A model generated the notes under the pieces. That model saw only the letters and a program-made list of their open reading frames with translations, was not told the origin of the DNA and searched no databases. A DNA stretch of 35,833 bases from an uncultured Anaerolineales bacterium. GTDB taxonomy: Bacteria; Chloroflexota; Anaerolineae; Anaerolineales; UBA4823. Location of the stretch: NCBI GenBank assembly GCA_903872065.1, contig CAIQJJ010000418.1, positions 1 to 35,833 on the forward strand. The letters are read 5' to 3'. The first letter of the stretch is position 1. Each line of letters begins with the position of its first letter. Of this stretch, positions 16,401 to 23,876 are shown in pieces. Both the position numbers and the translations under genes were made by a program.

Positions 16401-17247
16401 TGACAATCCGAAATGCGGCCAGGGGAATGTCATCGGTCATCTGGTGCGAGAGCAGGCTGGAAAGCATTGGACGGTCAGCAGGATCAGTCATGGCTGACAT
16501 GAATTCCGAGATATGCTTTGAGACGAATTGTTGAGGCTCATATCCAAACATAGAAACCCGTGAACTGAGGAATGTAATCCGGCCGTCAACATCCAGCGCA
16601 AAGACAATATCATCAATATTTTCGACCAAATCCCGGTACTTTTCCTCGCTGGAACGCAGGTTGGTTTCGGCTTTTTCGCGCGCCTCGTTGCGCTGTTGCG
16701 CCAGGCGCAGGCTTTTGCGCATATTCTCGGCCAGCAAATCCGTTGCCAGGATGATGACCCCCATGATGACAGCGATGCCGATAAAGTCAGTCACCCACGT
16801 ATCCGCCGGGGTGGGTGTGTACCAATGATACACTTCACCGAAGACCAGCCATCCCAGGGAGGCCAGCGAAAGCAAGGATAGAACGATGAAGTCACGGCGC
16901 TGCATGAGCAAACTGGCGATGACAACTATTCCGGGATAGGTCAGGATGACAATATCCCGGATGCCCTGGCCGATGGTCGCCAGGATGTTTGTTATCACTA
17001 AAACTGTCAGCACCACGAGCAAGCGGCTGTAGCGCAGGTATCCGCGGGCCAGCAATCCCAAAGCGGCAAGCATCAACAAGCAACCAGCCAGGGGAATGAC
17101 GAATAAATTTGCGTCTTTCCAATATAACGACATGGCCATAATCACCGCGTATGCCGCCAGCAGTGAAAAAATAATGGTCAGAATCACCTGTGCGGCGCGC
17201 TGGTCTTCATCGCTTTTGAAGACGTTTTGTAAAAATGGCATTTTCAT
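13432..17247 (-). CDS. Large membrane histidine kinase, TM + PAS/GAF/PAS/GAF/PAS/PAS + HisKA_2
   Basis: A 1271-residue hybrid sensor. Five to six membrane helices (about 20-175) are followed by a coiled coil, PAS (about 200-320), GAF (335-495), PAS (505-630), GAF (645-800), PAS (810-925), PAS (930-1060), and a HisKA_2/HATPase module with LLREVHHRVKNN (His1079 region), VNELLNN, VGDNGVGL and GMRLVRLWATHQLGG. There is no receiver domain. It must integrate a membrane-derived signal with several cytoplasmic ligands, whose identity the sequence does not reveal. The start at 17247 is preferred because it lies 4 bases after the stop of the 60-codon stub (17252-17434), indicating coupling; the open frame extends to 17304, inside that stub. 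The shorter neighbour at 11806 is its paralogue without the extra PAS and GAF domains. Confidence 0.92.
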   Translation of the reverse strand: MKMPFLQNVFKSDEDQRAAQVILTIIFSLLAAYAVIMAMSLYWKDANLFVIPLAGCLLMLAALGLLARGYLRYSRLLVVLTVLVITNILATIGQGIRDIVILTYPGIVVIASLLMQRRDFIVLSLLSLASLGWLVFGEVYHWYTPTPADTWVTDFIGIAVIMGVIILATDLLAENMRKSLRLAQQRNEAREKAETNLRSSEEKYRDLVENIDDIVFALDVDGRITFLSSRVSMFGYEPQQFVSKHISEFMSAMTDPADRPMLSSLLSHQMTDDIPLAAFRIVSSTGQRKWLEITSRLQHDAAGNVTGRAGIMRDVTVRKEAERAAQIISDVQLALLRPSTLEEIYTLASKKVQELIGDCVTGVSLLDESDQVIRAMGYHGLDVPMEKISAIFGRNLLDTPYPVASMTHNELRVYRSSKLERLDAGLHAILVSFAPRPLCVAVEKLLRVKAVYAIGFVHQGEHLGAIVILSRVEMAPYQSAIEQIVNLSAFAIARKRAEEELQESELRLRNLSDHLPAGMVYQLDMGKDGQARQFKYVSAGIETLHELTAEAVYQDASLIYQHLDTLDQSRVVEQEAQALAHMVPFSTEVKIRLPSGTSRWSLLISAPRRAAKGNVLWDGLELDITERKRAEEALVQRNAELTTLNQLGQELNQLAEPAEILERIYTGIGQALDNRNLYIALYDPDNQYISFPIYMMDGQRRDPVGRKLSNGITDYIIRHNTPVLFRQGNDDEFRRLGIDLIGTPSRSFVGVPMRIEERVIGVIAHQDYEREYAYDQHHIELLMTVAGQASIALENARLYGEVQRSERRLEALIENGLDYISLLDVNGKLLWESPSLTNMLGYGFNEFLGKNLFEIMHPDDLEWVSRDFAEVAQKPGSRRSGLFRLRHLDGSWRWTEAIVNNCLDDPAVGAIVVNYRDVTERKKAEEAVQLSEARYRQAITAAGAVPYYRDYEKGLEAYTFMGDGIRQLTGYSAAEITPAIFDGLEQEAVMRGDLAHLTTESAGRLSESGNISHWACDYRILTRDGQTRWVADSAVQVHNGHNQRIGVIGILQDITERKQAEEKLRAALEEKETLLREVHHRVKNNLQAIMALIRMRREAIHDDETRQFLKELEGQARTMSLVYEQLYQAKNLSKVSMESYLQQLASHVLEAFGRRSALQLNVEAPVTLDMEKAMPCGLIVNELLNNILKHAFPVGYQNAPRVEIAMRQEGDICRLSVGDNGVGLPRNQAWDSSKSLGMRLVRLWATHQLGGRLDISTETGTNFVIVFDLNG

Positions 17248-17251
17248 AGCC

Positions 17252-17434
17252 TTATTCCATTCTTTTATATTTTGCAAAAAGGGGGATATAAAAGCCCGTC
17301 GCAATGATCAATGCGAATACAAAATATAACCCCACGGTGTTAAATGTCTGCGCCTGGTTGGTCTTTTCCTCGTCTCCCGGAAAAACGGGCGGAGCGAGCC
17401 AATGTTTTAGTTGGTTTGGCAGTTGGAATTTCAC
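17252..17434 (-). CDS. 60-residue single-helix membrane stub, relic of a sensor N-terminus
   Basis: A short protein: HWLAPPVFPGDEEKTNQAQ, then one hydrophobic helix (LYFVFALIIATGFYIPLF) and a basic end (KYKRME). The WLAPPVFPGDEEKT segment is, from memory, the juxtamembrane N-terminus of multi-helix Chloroflexota histidine kinases, where several more helices follow. Here a stop codon comes after the first helix. The next gene begins 4 bases later with a comparable N-terminus of its own (FKSDEDQRAAQ), so this is not simply that gene's missing start. It starts one base after the stop of the receiver gene. It is probably the remaining head of a deleted kinase, though the tight spacing and intact frame leave room for a real small membrane peptide. 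Confidence 0.6.
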   Translation of the reverse strand: MKFQLPNQLKHWLAPPVFPGDEEKTNQAQTFNTVGLYFVFALIIATGFYIPLFAKYKRME

Positions 17435-17435
17435 T

Positions 17436-17822
17436 TTATGCGCTCATATTTCGGTGGAACCGTTTGAAAGGCACATAATCCAGCAGCATGTCTTTGGGGA
17501 TGATGGCTTTAATGCCAGACTCTTTCACCAGTTGCGGCGAAGCAGGCTTGACATCGCTGGTCACGCCAATAATCCATAAAGTCGGGTCCCATTCAATGAG
17601 TTCCTGCGCGGTTTGAACGCCATCCATGTCGGACAGGTTGATATTCAAAACGACCAGGTCGGGACGCGCCTGCTGGCAAAACGCGAGCGCGTAACGCCCG
17701 TTGGGAACCATACCCACCACTTCCACGTCCACGTCCGTCAACGCGGCAAAAAATAGACTCAGAGTCTTGCGCCACTCTAAATTATTGTCAACAATCACAA
17801 CGCGAAATTTTCTGTTTTTCAT
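17436..17822 (-). CDS. Pseudo-receiver protein (phosphoacceptor Asp replaced by Asn)
   Basis: A 128-residue single receiver domain. Conserved receiver features remain: Asp12 of the acidic pocket (VIVDNN, with its neighbour changed to Asn), the Thr of IGVTSD after strand 4, and the Lys of IIPKD. At the position of the phosphorylated aspartate the sequence reads PDLVVLNINLSDMDG, so residue 60 is Asn. Phosphorylation at that site should be impossible, so the domain would be locked or regulated otherwise. Start: GTG (17825) and ATG (17822) are adjacent; ATG 17822 is preferred because it overlaps the preceding stop as TGATG. There is no output domain. It sits between a truncated receiver and a membrane stub, so decay is as plausible as adaptive loss of phosphorylation. 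Confidence 0.85.
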   Translation of the reverse strand: MKNRKFRVVIVDNNLEWRKTLSLFFAALTDVDVEVVGMVPNGRYALAFCQQARPDLVVLNINLSDMDGVQTAQELIEWDPTLWIIGVTSDVKPASPQLVKESGIKAIIPKDMLLDYVPFKRFHRNMSA

Positions 17823-17944
17823 CACAAACCCAAATCTCCGTTGGCATCCCAGACGGTATCAAACCCCACACTCTCAAGTCGCTTTTTGAAAATCGCACCG
17901 AGATTGGGGTCATCTTCGATGATGAGGGCGAGAGGGTGTGTCAT
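17822..17944 (-). pseudogene. Truncated receiver domain (40 codons)
   Basis: ATG at 17944 overlaps the preceding kinase stop as ATGA and opens a frame encoding MTHPLALIIEDDPNLGAIF, then KKRLESVGFDTVWDANGDLGL, then a stop. This is the first strand, helix and second strand of a receiver, including the acidic pair Asp11-Asp12; the part that carries the phosphorylated Asp, the Thr and the Lys is missing. It closely matches the start of the intact receiver at 20535-20894 (LAFIIEDEPDLALIF). A complete receiver needs about 120 residues, so about two thirds are gone. It is probably the relic of the cognate regulator of the kinase at 17941-20493. Confidence 0.8.
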
Positions 17945-20493
17945 ACAATCTTCTCCTGCGGCTGGATGATAGGCAGGCGGATTACAAACGCACTACCCTG
18001 GTTTGGCTCACTTTGCACTTCGATAAAACCACCCATCAGGTCCACGAGCTGCTTGACGATGAATAATCCCAACCCGGCGCCACGATTGTCGCGGGTGATT
18101 TTTTGGTTAAGTTGCTGGAAGGGCAAAAAGATATGCTGTTGCGCTTCGGGGGGAATGCCGATGCCCGTGTCCGTCACTTCCAGGCTCCATTGATCGGACA
18201 TGGGCTGATGGAAGCGGATATTCACGCTGCCGGTTGGGGTAAATTTAATGGCGTTGCTGGCCAGGTTTTCCAGGATTTGCCGGAGGCGTTTTTCGTCGCC
18301 GTATAATTTGGCGGGGAAGGGAGGAACAATCTCTGTTTTCAATTGCAAACCCTTCTGTTGGGCGAGCGGCGTCAAATGGTCGTTGACCGATTGCAGCAAC
18401 CCCTCCGGGGCAAAGACCGCAGGCTTCAAATCCAGGTTGGCGGCTTCAATCTCCGCCGCATCGAGCAGGTCGTTTACAATCCCGGTAAGATAATTGGTGC
18501 TTTCAACGATTTTCTGCATTGCGTCGCGTTGTTCGGCATTGATTTCGCCAAAGACTTCGGCCTCCACCAATTCGGCGTAGCCCAGCACACCGCCCAGGGG
18601 GGTGCGCAATTCGTGGCTGACGCGCGCCAACAGGCGAGTCTTGAAGCGGCTGGCTTCCAGGGCCTGGTCGCGCGCGGCGGCCAGGTCGCGGGTGCGCTCC
18701 GCCACGTGTTGTTCGAGCAGGTCGCGTTCCTGCTGGAGCAAGTTGAGGGCTTGCGTTTCCGCCTGCCAGGCGCGATTCACGTTGCGCAGCAAGACGGTGA
18801 TGGCGGCAATCAAGCCGGAGGCCGCCGCCGTATACGTTACCAGGGTGATGAACGCGCTGCGCAAATCGGGCGGGGCAATTTGGGCGGATGCAGCGCTCAC
18901 TGGCAGGTAAATTCTCTGCGCGATGAGAAACCCAAACACGGCCAGGATAACTAGCGAAATGAGCAGCGTAATGATTCCGCCGCGTAATTCTTCAAACAGC
19001 ACGCCGATAATTACAATTGCCACACAATAGATAAACGCCTCCACCGAATAACCGAAGTTGAGCAGCTCTACGATGGTCAGCCCGTACAGGGCGATGATGA
19101 AGATGGCCGTGCGAATGCTGAGGTGCAGAGTGCGCCATAACGCCAGTGCCCAAAAAATTGCCACAATCAACAGCGTCGAAAGGAAGTATTCGAACTGCCC
19201 ATACACGTTTGGCAAAGCCAGTACTGCCGCGAACAAACCCAGCGCGGCGGCAAAACGCAGGAAAGTAGTGAAGATTCTTTCGAGCGTGCGCGACCAGGCA
19301 GGGCTGTACCTGGGGTCGAGCGGAATATCCATTTTTATGCGTGGAGCAAAAAAAACCGAGAAGGATATTTTTCCCATCGCAGGCGGCTTTCCGTCTCGAA
19401 TAGTTGGATTCGCGTCGCCTGCTACTGAGGCTTGCGCGGTCATTCGCGGCTGCGAGAATTCCGCACCGCTCATGGACCTCAGCATAACGATGCGCCCCGT
19501 TGACTGACCATATTCATCTTTCAAGGGCGAGACACGCACTTCGTAAAGGCGTTTTGCTTCGCCCTCACCCACTGAAATTTCGGTTTCAATCTTCGGGCTG
19601 GCATGGAGCTGCTCAACCAGGGACTGCCAGGGGTGGAAGATTTCCTCCACACTTTTCCCGATGGCCGAGCGTACCGGCACACCGACCATTTGCGCGGCGG
19701 CGGGGTTGATGTCCACCACGTTGTCGCGCAGGTTGAGGATAATCACGCCGTCGCCCATCAAATCCATGATGCGGTCGCGGGCCAGCGGCTTGATGTCCAT
19801 CAAGCGAAATCCGAAGATGGCCCAGGTCAGTGCCGCAACAGTGACAGTAAACGCAAAGGGGGTCAGATCAAGGTATGGGATGGGACTTTTGCCCGTAATG
19901 TACAGCGCATTGCCGACCCAGGGGGCAAAAACCGCCACCAGCATAGCGATCATCTGGCCGCGATAGGCGCCCGGCTTGCGCCACAAAGCCCGCATGACCA
20001 GGAACGTGCCAGCGAGAAGAATTGCATAAGAATATCCGAAATGCACCCAGAACCATGCGCCGTAGGAAGTTCCCAGCGCGGAAAAATCGCCCTGCCGTTG
20101 AACGTGGTATGCGCTCCAGATTAAGCCATGCCACTGGTTTGTGAGGGCGAAGAGCAGCGTCAGACAGGGGATGAGGCCCAGCGCCGTCAGGAGGCGGCGC
20201 GATAACCATTGATTCAGGTTGGCGTAGGAAATGGCAAACACCAGCCAACCGTAGGGCACAAAAGCAATGCCAAAATATTGAATGGCGCCCCAGAAATATT
20301 TGGTCTCCAGGGTTGCGCCCATGATTTCCAGCGCATACGCAAAAGTCCACTCAAAGATGCTGACCGCCATCAACAGCAGCGCGTAAGCGCCATTGGCAGC
20401 GCGATACTTCCAGGCGTAAGCCAGCACGACGATGGAAACCAGGGCGGCAGCGATCAGCGGCAGGGCATAGGGCGAATATTCAAAGTTCATCAT
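17941..20493 (-). CDS. Histidine kinase with two membrane sensor modules (7TM + PAS + 6TM)
   Basis: An 850-residue kinase. Module one, about 5-235, is a seven-helix region of the histidine-kinase 7TM type, ending in WAIFGFRLMDIKP. A PAS domain follows (about 240-345). After a Pro/Gly/Ala-rich linker a second membrane module with about six helices (about 405-570) begins, unlike the first. A coiled coil (about 575-620) leads to a classical HisKA domain, LLARVSHELRTPLGG (His627), and an HATPase with NLASNAIKFTP, TDTGIGIP and GLGLFIVKQL. Having two separate polytopic sensors in one kinase suggests fusion of two genes. The start is ATG 20493; a TTG three codons upstream is less likely. The downstream receiver is only a stub, so this kinase may have lost its partner or may act on the complete receivers nearby. 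Confidence 0.9.
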   Translation of the reverse strand: MMNFEYSPYALPLIAAALVSIVVLAYAWKYRAANGAYALLLMAVSIFEWTFAYALEIMGATLETKYFWGAIQYFGIAFVPYGWLVFAISYANLNQWLSRRLLTALGLIPCLTLLFALTNQWHGLIWSAYHVQRQGDFSALGTSYGAWFWVHFGYSYAILLAGTFLVMRALWRKPGAYRGQMIAMLVAVFAPWVGNALYITGKSPIPYLDLTPFAFTVTVAALTWAIFGFRLMDIKPLARDRIMDLMGDGVIILNLRDNVVDINPAAAQMVGVPVRSAIGKSVEEIFHPWQSLVEQLHASPKIETEISVGEGEAKRLYEVRVSPLKDEYGQSTGRIVMLRSMSGAEFSQPRMTAQASVAGDANPTIRDGKPPAMGKISFSVFFAPRIKMDIPLDPRYSPAWSRTLERIFTTFLRFAAALGLFAAVLALPNVYGQFEYFLSTLLIVAIFWALALWRTLHLSIRTAIFIIALYGLTIVELLNFGYSVEAFIYCVAIVIIGVLFEELRGGIITLLISLVILAVFGFLIAQRIYLPVSAASAQIAPPDLRSAFITLVTYTAAASGLIAAITVLLRNVNRAWQAETQALNLLQQERDLLEQHVAERTRDLAAARDQALEASRFKTRLLARVSHELRTPLGGVLGYAELVEAEVFGEINAEQRDAMQKIVESTNYLTGIVNDLLDAAEIEAANLDLKPAVFAPEGLLQSVNDHLTPLAQQKGLQLKTEIVPPFPAKLYGDEKRLRQILENLASNAIKFTPTGSVNIRFHQPMSDQWSLEVTDTGIGIPPEAQQHIFLPFQQLNQKITRDNRGAGLGLFIVKQLVDLMGGFIEVQSEPNQGSAFVIRLPIIQPQEKIV

Positions 20494-20534
20494 AATGGTC
20501 AACGCTCAGGATGTGAGTTAGAGTCCCATGCCGA

Positions 20535-20894
20535 TTAACGACGAGCCAGCAAGCGCATGCTGAAGTCGCGCAGCTGGTGGTAACTGACCGGCTTGAGCAG
20601 CACGAGGTCGGCATACTCTTCGACCATGTACCTCATGTTGGCATCCGCCGTAGCGACGATGACCTTCGTGGCAGCCAACCGCGCGTCGTGGCGGATGTGC
20701 TGGAGAATATCCGCGCCACTCAGGCCGGGCAGGTGCATGTCCAACACAATCACATCGGGCGTGGTTTCCTTCAACCGGCTGACCGCCTCCAGACCGTCCG
20801 AGATGATTTCGATTTTCAGCCCCTCCGATTTCAGGGCTTTGGAAAAAATCAGGGCGAGATCGGGTTCGTCTTCGATAATGAATGCCAGTGTCAT
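20535..20894 (-). CDS. Single-domain response regulator (receiver only)
   Basis: A 119-residue stand-alone receiver. The acidic pair is Glu8-Asp9, the phosphorylation site is Asp52 (VIVLDMHLPG), the Thr of IVATAD follows strand 4, and the Lys of LLKPVS follows strand 5. There is no output domain, so it must act by protein contact or as a phosphate shuttle. Its ATG overlaps the stop of the Cache-type kinase upstream (ATGA), which is therefore its likely donor. A 41-base gap separates it from the double-module kinase downstream. It is the only complete single receiver of the cluster with a phosphorylatable Asp. Confidence 0.93.
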   Translation of the reverse strand: MTLAFIIEDEPDLALIFSKALKSEGLKIEIISDGLEAVSRLKETTPDVIVLDMHLPGLSGADILQHIRHDARLAATKVIVATADANMRYMVEEYADLVLLKPVSYHQLRDFSMRLLARR

Positions 20895-22702
20895 GGTTCA
20901 TCTCCTTGGATCAGAGGCAGGACGACAGTGAACATGCTGCCCCTGCCAATTTTGCTTTCGAGGGAAATTTTTCCGCCCATCAGTTCGGCCAATTGTTTGA
21001 CGATGGACAAGCCCAGGCCCGCGCCGCCGTGTTTGGTGTCGGTGCCATCCACCTGACGGAACGGCTCAAAAATATATTCCTGCGCCTCTGCGGGAATTCC
21101 CACCCCGGTGTCTGCCACCGAAAACGCCCAATGTTGCTCATCGGGGCAGGACAGCGTGACGACGATACCGCCCCTCTTCGTATATTTGATGGCGTTATCC
21201 ACCAGGTTGGTCAAGACTTCCTGCAAGCGCAGCATATCGCCCCACAAGGCTTCGGGAATTTCGGGCTTGATTTCGACTTCGAACTGGAGTTGCTTGCTGC
21301 GCGCCATAATGTGATAAGCCGTATGGAGCGGCTCGACGAATTTATGCGGCGTGAAGGCCTGGTTTTGCAGGGTCAGCGTGCCGCGTTCCAACTGCGCCTG
21401 GTCGAGCAGTGTCTCAACCATATTGCGCAGGCGATTCCCGTTGGCGAGGATGCGTTCCACCGTATCTTTTTGTTCGGCGTTGAGTGGCCCGTCCACTTCA
21501 TCGGCGAGGATTTCCGCAAACCCGGCAATGCCGCTGAGGGGCGTACGCAAATCATGGCTGACATGCGCCAGCATTTGCGACTTATGGCGATTGGCTTCCA
21601 CGGCTTGCTTGACGGCGTCGCCCAGCGCGGACTCCCGCAACTGGAGTTTGTGCGCCATGTCGTTGAAGGCGTCTGCGACCGTGGAGATTTCATCCTGGCG
21701 CTCGAACCTAATGCGATGCTCCAAATCGCCCTCGCCGATTTGGATGGTGCCATTGCGCAGGATATCCATTGGTTTGAAGATGTAGCGCACCAATGCGGAG
21801 TTTCCAACATAGAAGGCCAACGCAAAAATGATTGCGCCGACCAGGGCGATTAATAACGAAGCCGTTCGGGTGGTTGCAAATGCTTCTGCCTGGGTCACTT
21901 CCACGAAGATGAACCATTTGTTGTTGAAGACCGAACCGGTTTCCCCGAGCACACTTTCCCCATTGAAGTTTGTATACGTGCCCTGCCAGCCCTCGGCCCC
22001 ATGGTTAAGCGCCGATTGCACTTCAGGACGATCCAGAAAAGATTCCTGTTGATAAGCCAATTGGGCATTGGAATTGGCAATCATGGCCCCGTTTTGGTCA
22101 ATGATGTACACGCTGCCAGTCTGCCCCAGGCGCACGCGCTGTACCACCTCACGCAACACATTCATTTGTAGACGCGCGACTGCAACGCCATGTGAAGATG
22201 GAACAGAAATGATCAGGTATGGTTCATTCTTCGAAGAGAAGTAAACATGGCTGATGTATTTCTCCCCTTGCAGCGCGTTGGTAAACCAGACCGATTGGGA
22301 AATGGTAAAAGTGTTCGACAGCACAGGTTCATCACGATAAGCGCTGCCATAAATTTGTCCGTGCTGATCCAGGAAAAGCACCTCTTGCAAAGCCGGCTCG
22401 CTGGAAAGAAACTCAGAGACAAACTCCGGGTGGGTTTGCTGGATATATTCTTTGTCCACCGCAGCGCCCAGGGTAAGGGAAGTTTCGATTTGGTCAAGGA
22501 AAGAGTTAATCACATTTTCAGACACCAACAGCGCATCCTGCTGACGGTTATGCCAGATCTGCTGTTCGGTCACGTAAAACGAGTAGGCAACGATCAGTAG
22601 TATGGAAAGAAAGATGGCCAGCAGAATCTGAAACAGCGCAACCAGCAAATCCCGTCGCAGGCTGCGATATGGTTTAACTTTTGGGGTTGTGGCTTGACTC
22701 AC
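20891..22702 (-). CDS. Membrane histidine kinase with extracellular Cache domain and HAMP
   Basis: A 603-residue sensor kinase in the classic layout: helix 1 (about 20-42), a large extracytoplasmic double-Cache-like domain (about 45-275; GSVYIIDQNGAMIAN is a typical Cache strand set), helix 2 (about 281-303), HAMP (about 304-357), HisKA with MLAHVSHDLRTPLSG (His383), and HATPase with NLVDNAIKYTK, VADTGVGIP and GLGLSIVKQL. Cache domains bind small molecules such as amino acids, polyamines or carboxylates. The GTG start at 22702 follows the stop of the PotD-like lipoprotein by 16 bases, with AAGGGA as ribosome site. The stop overlaps the start of the receiver. Binding protein, kinase and receiver therefore look like one signalling set. 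Confidence 0.93.
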   Translation of the reverse strand: MSQATTPKVKPYRSLRRDLLVALFQILLAIFLSILLIVAYSFYVTEQQIWHNRQQDALLVSENVINSFLDQIETSLTLGAAVDKEYIQQTHPEFVSEFLSSEPALQEVLFLDQHGQIYGSAYRDEPVLSNTFTISQSVWFTNALQGEKYISHVYFSSKNEPYLIISVPSSHGVAVARLQMNVLREVVQRVRLGQTGSVYIIDQNGAMIANSNAQLAYQQESFLDRPEVQSALNHGAEGWQGTYTNFNGESVLGETGSVFNNKWFIFVEVTQAEAFATTRTASLLIALVGAIIFALAFYVGNSALVRYIFKPMDILRNGTIQIGEGDLEHRIRFERQDEISTVADAFNDMAHKLQLRESALGDAVKQAVEANRHKSQMLAHVSHDLRTPLSGIAGFAEILADEVDGPLNAEQKDTVERILANGNRLRNMVETLLDQAQLERGTLTLQNQAFTPHKFVEPLHTAYHIMARSKQLQFEVEIKPEIPEALWGDMLRLQEVLTNLVDNAIKYTKRGGIVVTLSCPDEQHWAFSVADTGVGIPAEAQEYIFEPFRQVDGTDTKHGGAGLGLSIVKQLAELMGGKISLESKIGRGSMFTVVLPLIQGDEP

Positions 22703-22718
22703 AATGTTCCCTTAAGGG

Positions 22719-23789
22719 TTAAGGTTGGGCGTCCAGGAAACGCTGCCAGACATCCTGGTAAAGTTTTTCACCCTGGTCATCGAGAGGCAGCAGGATCTCG
22801 GCGTTTTGGATGTCTTTTTGGTCCGGGAAAATAACTTTGTTATTGCGCAGGCTGGTATCCAGGAGCGGCATGGCGGCATCGTTGGGCAGCCAATACCCAT
22901 CTTCGGTGATAATGCGCGCGGCAATATCGGCGCGTAGCAGGAAGTTGATGAATTTTTCGGCGGCTTCCTTTTTGGTCGAGGCGGAAGGAATGACGTAGTT
23001 ATCGCCCCATAAGAGCGCACCTTCGGCAGGCAATATGTAGGTCATCTTTACATTTTGACTTTTGGCGGCGCTCACGTCGTCTGATTCCGCTATGCCTGCC
23101 ACTACTGCCGGGTCTTTCATGATATTGGCGGCAGTGACTCCAGCCTCCCAATCCACCATCACCAAATGGGGCTTGAGTTCGATTAACTTGGCAAAGGCGT
23201 GCTCCAACTCCTGCGGATTGGTCGAGTTGATCGAATACCCCAAGGATTTCAGCGTCATGCCGAGCATATAGCGCGGGAGATTCCACCCGACAATTTTTTC
23301 GCCGGGTTTGAGATTCCACAGGTCAGCCCAACGAGTGATTGGCTGAGAGATTTTATCGCCCGCGTAAATCAAGCCGGTTGTCCCCCAGCTATATGGCACG
23401 GAATGGCGGTTGCCGGGATCGTAGGTTAAATCCCTGAAGTTGGCGGCGATATTATTGAAGTTCGGGATATTTTTATAGTTGGGTTCCGCCAGCGTGCCGT
23501 TCGCCACCAAAGGGGGAATCAATTGATTTTCCAATACAATCAAGTCGCATATCTTCCCGGATTTAATGTCAGCAACAGCTTCTTCCGGACTCGGGTAGGG
23601 TTGAAAGTTGACCTTAATGCCGGTCTCTTTGGTGAAATCATCCAGCACGGATTGGGGCATGACGCCTTCCCAATCGCGGTAGATGATTTCCGTGGCTTGC
23701 AAGCCCGACACTGATGTGGAAGCACATCCCCCCAATAATGCCATAAGTATGACCCAGATTGCCAGCCGATAGAATCTTGTCTTAATCAT
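22719..23789 (-). CDS. PotD-like extracellular solute-binding lipoprotein
   Basis: A 356-residue lipoprotein: signal peptide with lipobox LLGGC (Cys22), then a two-lobed binding-protein fold of the spermidine/putrescine (PotD/PotF) type. Typical features are EIIYRDWEGVMPQSVLDDFTKE near the start, DLIVLENQLIPPL, VPYSWGTTGLIYAG, WADLWNLKPGEKI and LPAEGALLWGDNYVIP, the last resembling the PotD ligand pocket region. It should bind a polyamine or a similar cation outside the membrane. No permease or ATPase gene for such a transporter is in the window; the next genes are a Cache kinase and a receiver. It may therefore serve as a ligand presenter for the kinase instead of in uptake. A consensus-like promoter and a GGAGG ribosome site (23795-23799) precede the ATG at 23789. 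Confidence 0.9.
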   Translation of the reverse strand: MIKTRFYRLAIWVILMALLGGCASTSVSGLQATEIIYRDWEGVMPQSVLDDFTKETGIKVNFQPYPSPEEAVADIKSGKICDLIVLENQLIPPLVANGTLAEPNYKNIPNFNNIAANFRDLTYDPGNRHSVPYSWGTTGLIYAGDKISQPITRWADLWNLKPGEKIVGWNLPRYMLGMTLKSLGYSINSTNPQELEHAFAKLIELKPHLVMVDWEAGVTAANIMKDPAVVAGIAESDDVSAAKSQNVKMTYILPAEGALLWGDNYVIPSASTKKEAAEKFINFLLRADIAARIITEDGYWLPNDAAMPLLDTSLRNNKVIFPDQKDIQNAEILLPLDDQGEKLYQDVWQRFLDAQP

Positions 23790-23823
23790 TCGAGCCTCCG
23801 GATGTTAGAAATTCCACCCTAAT

Positions 23824-23851
23824 ATTATAGGGATAGCCCGAAGTTGAACAA
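23824..23851 (-). promoter_or_regulatory. Sigma-70 promoter at the head of the sensory cluster
   Basis: On the minus strand TTGTTC (23846-23851) and TATAAT (23824-23829, perfect) are separated by 16 bases. The start point falls near 23817, with GGAGG at 23795-23799 and the ATG at 23789. This is the only good promoter I found for the ten downstream reading frames, whose gaps are mostly under 45 bases. Confidence 0.62.
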
Positions 23852-23876
23852 TATGTCGTTTGACCACCCCAAGATA

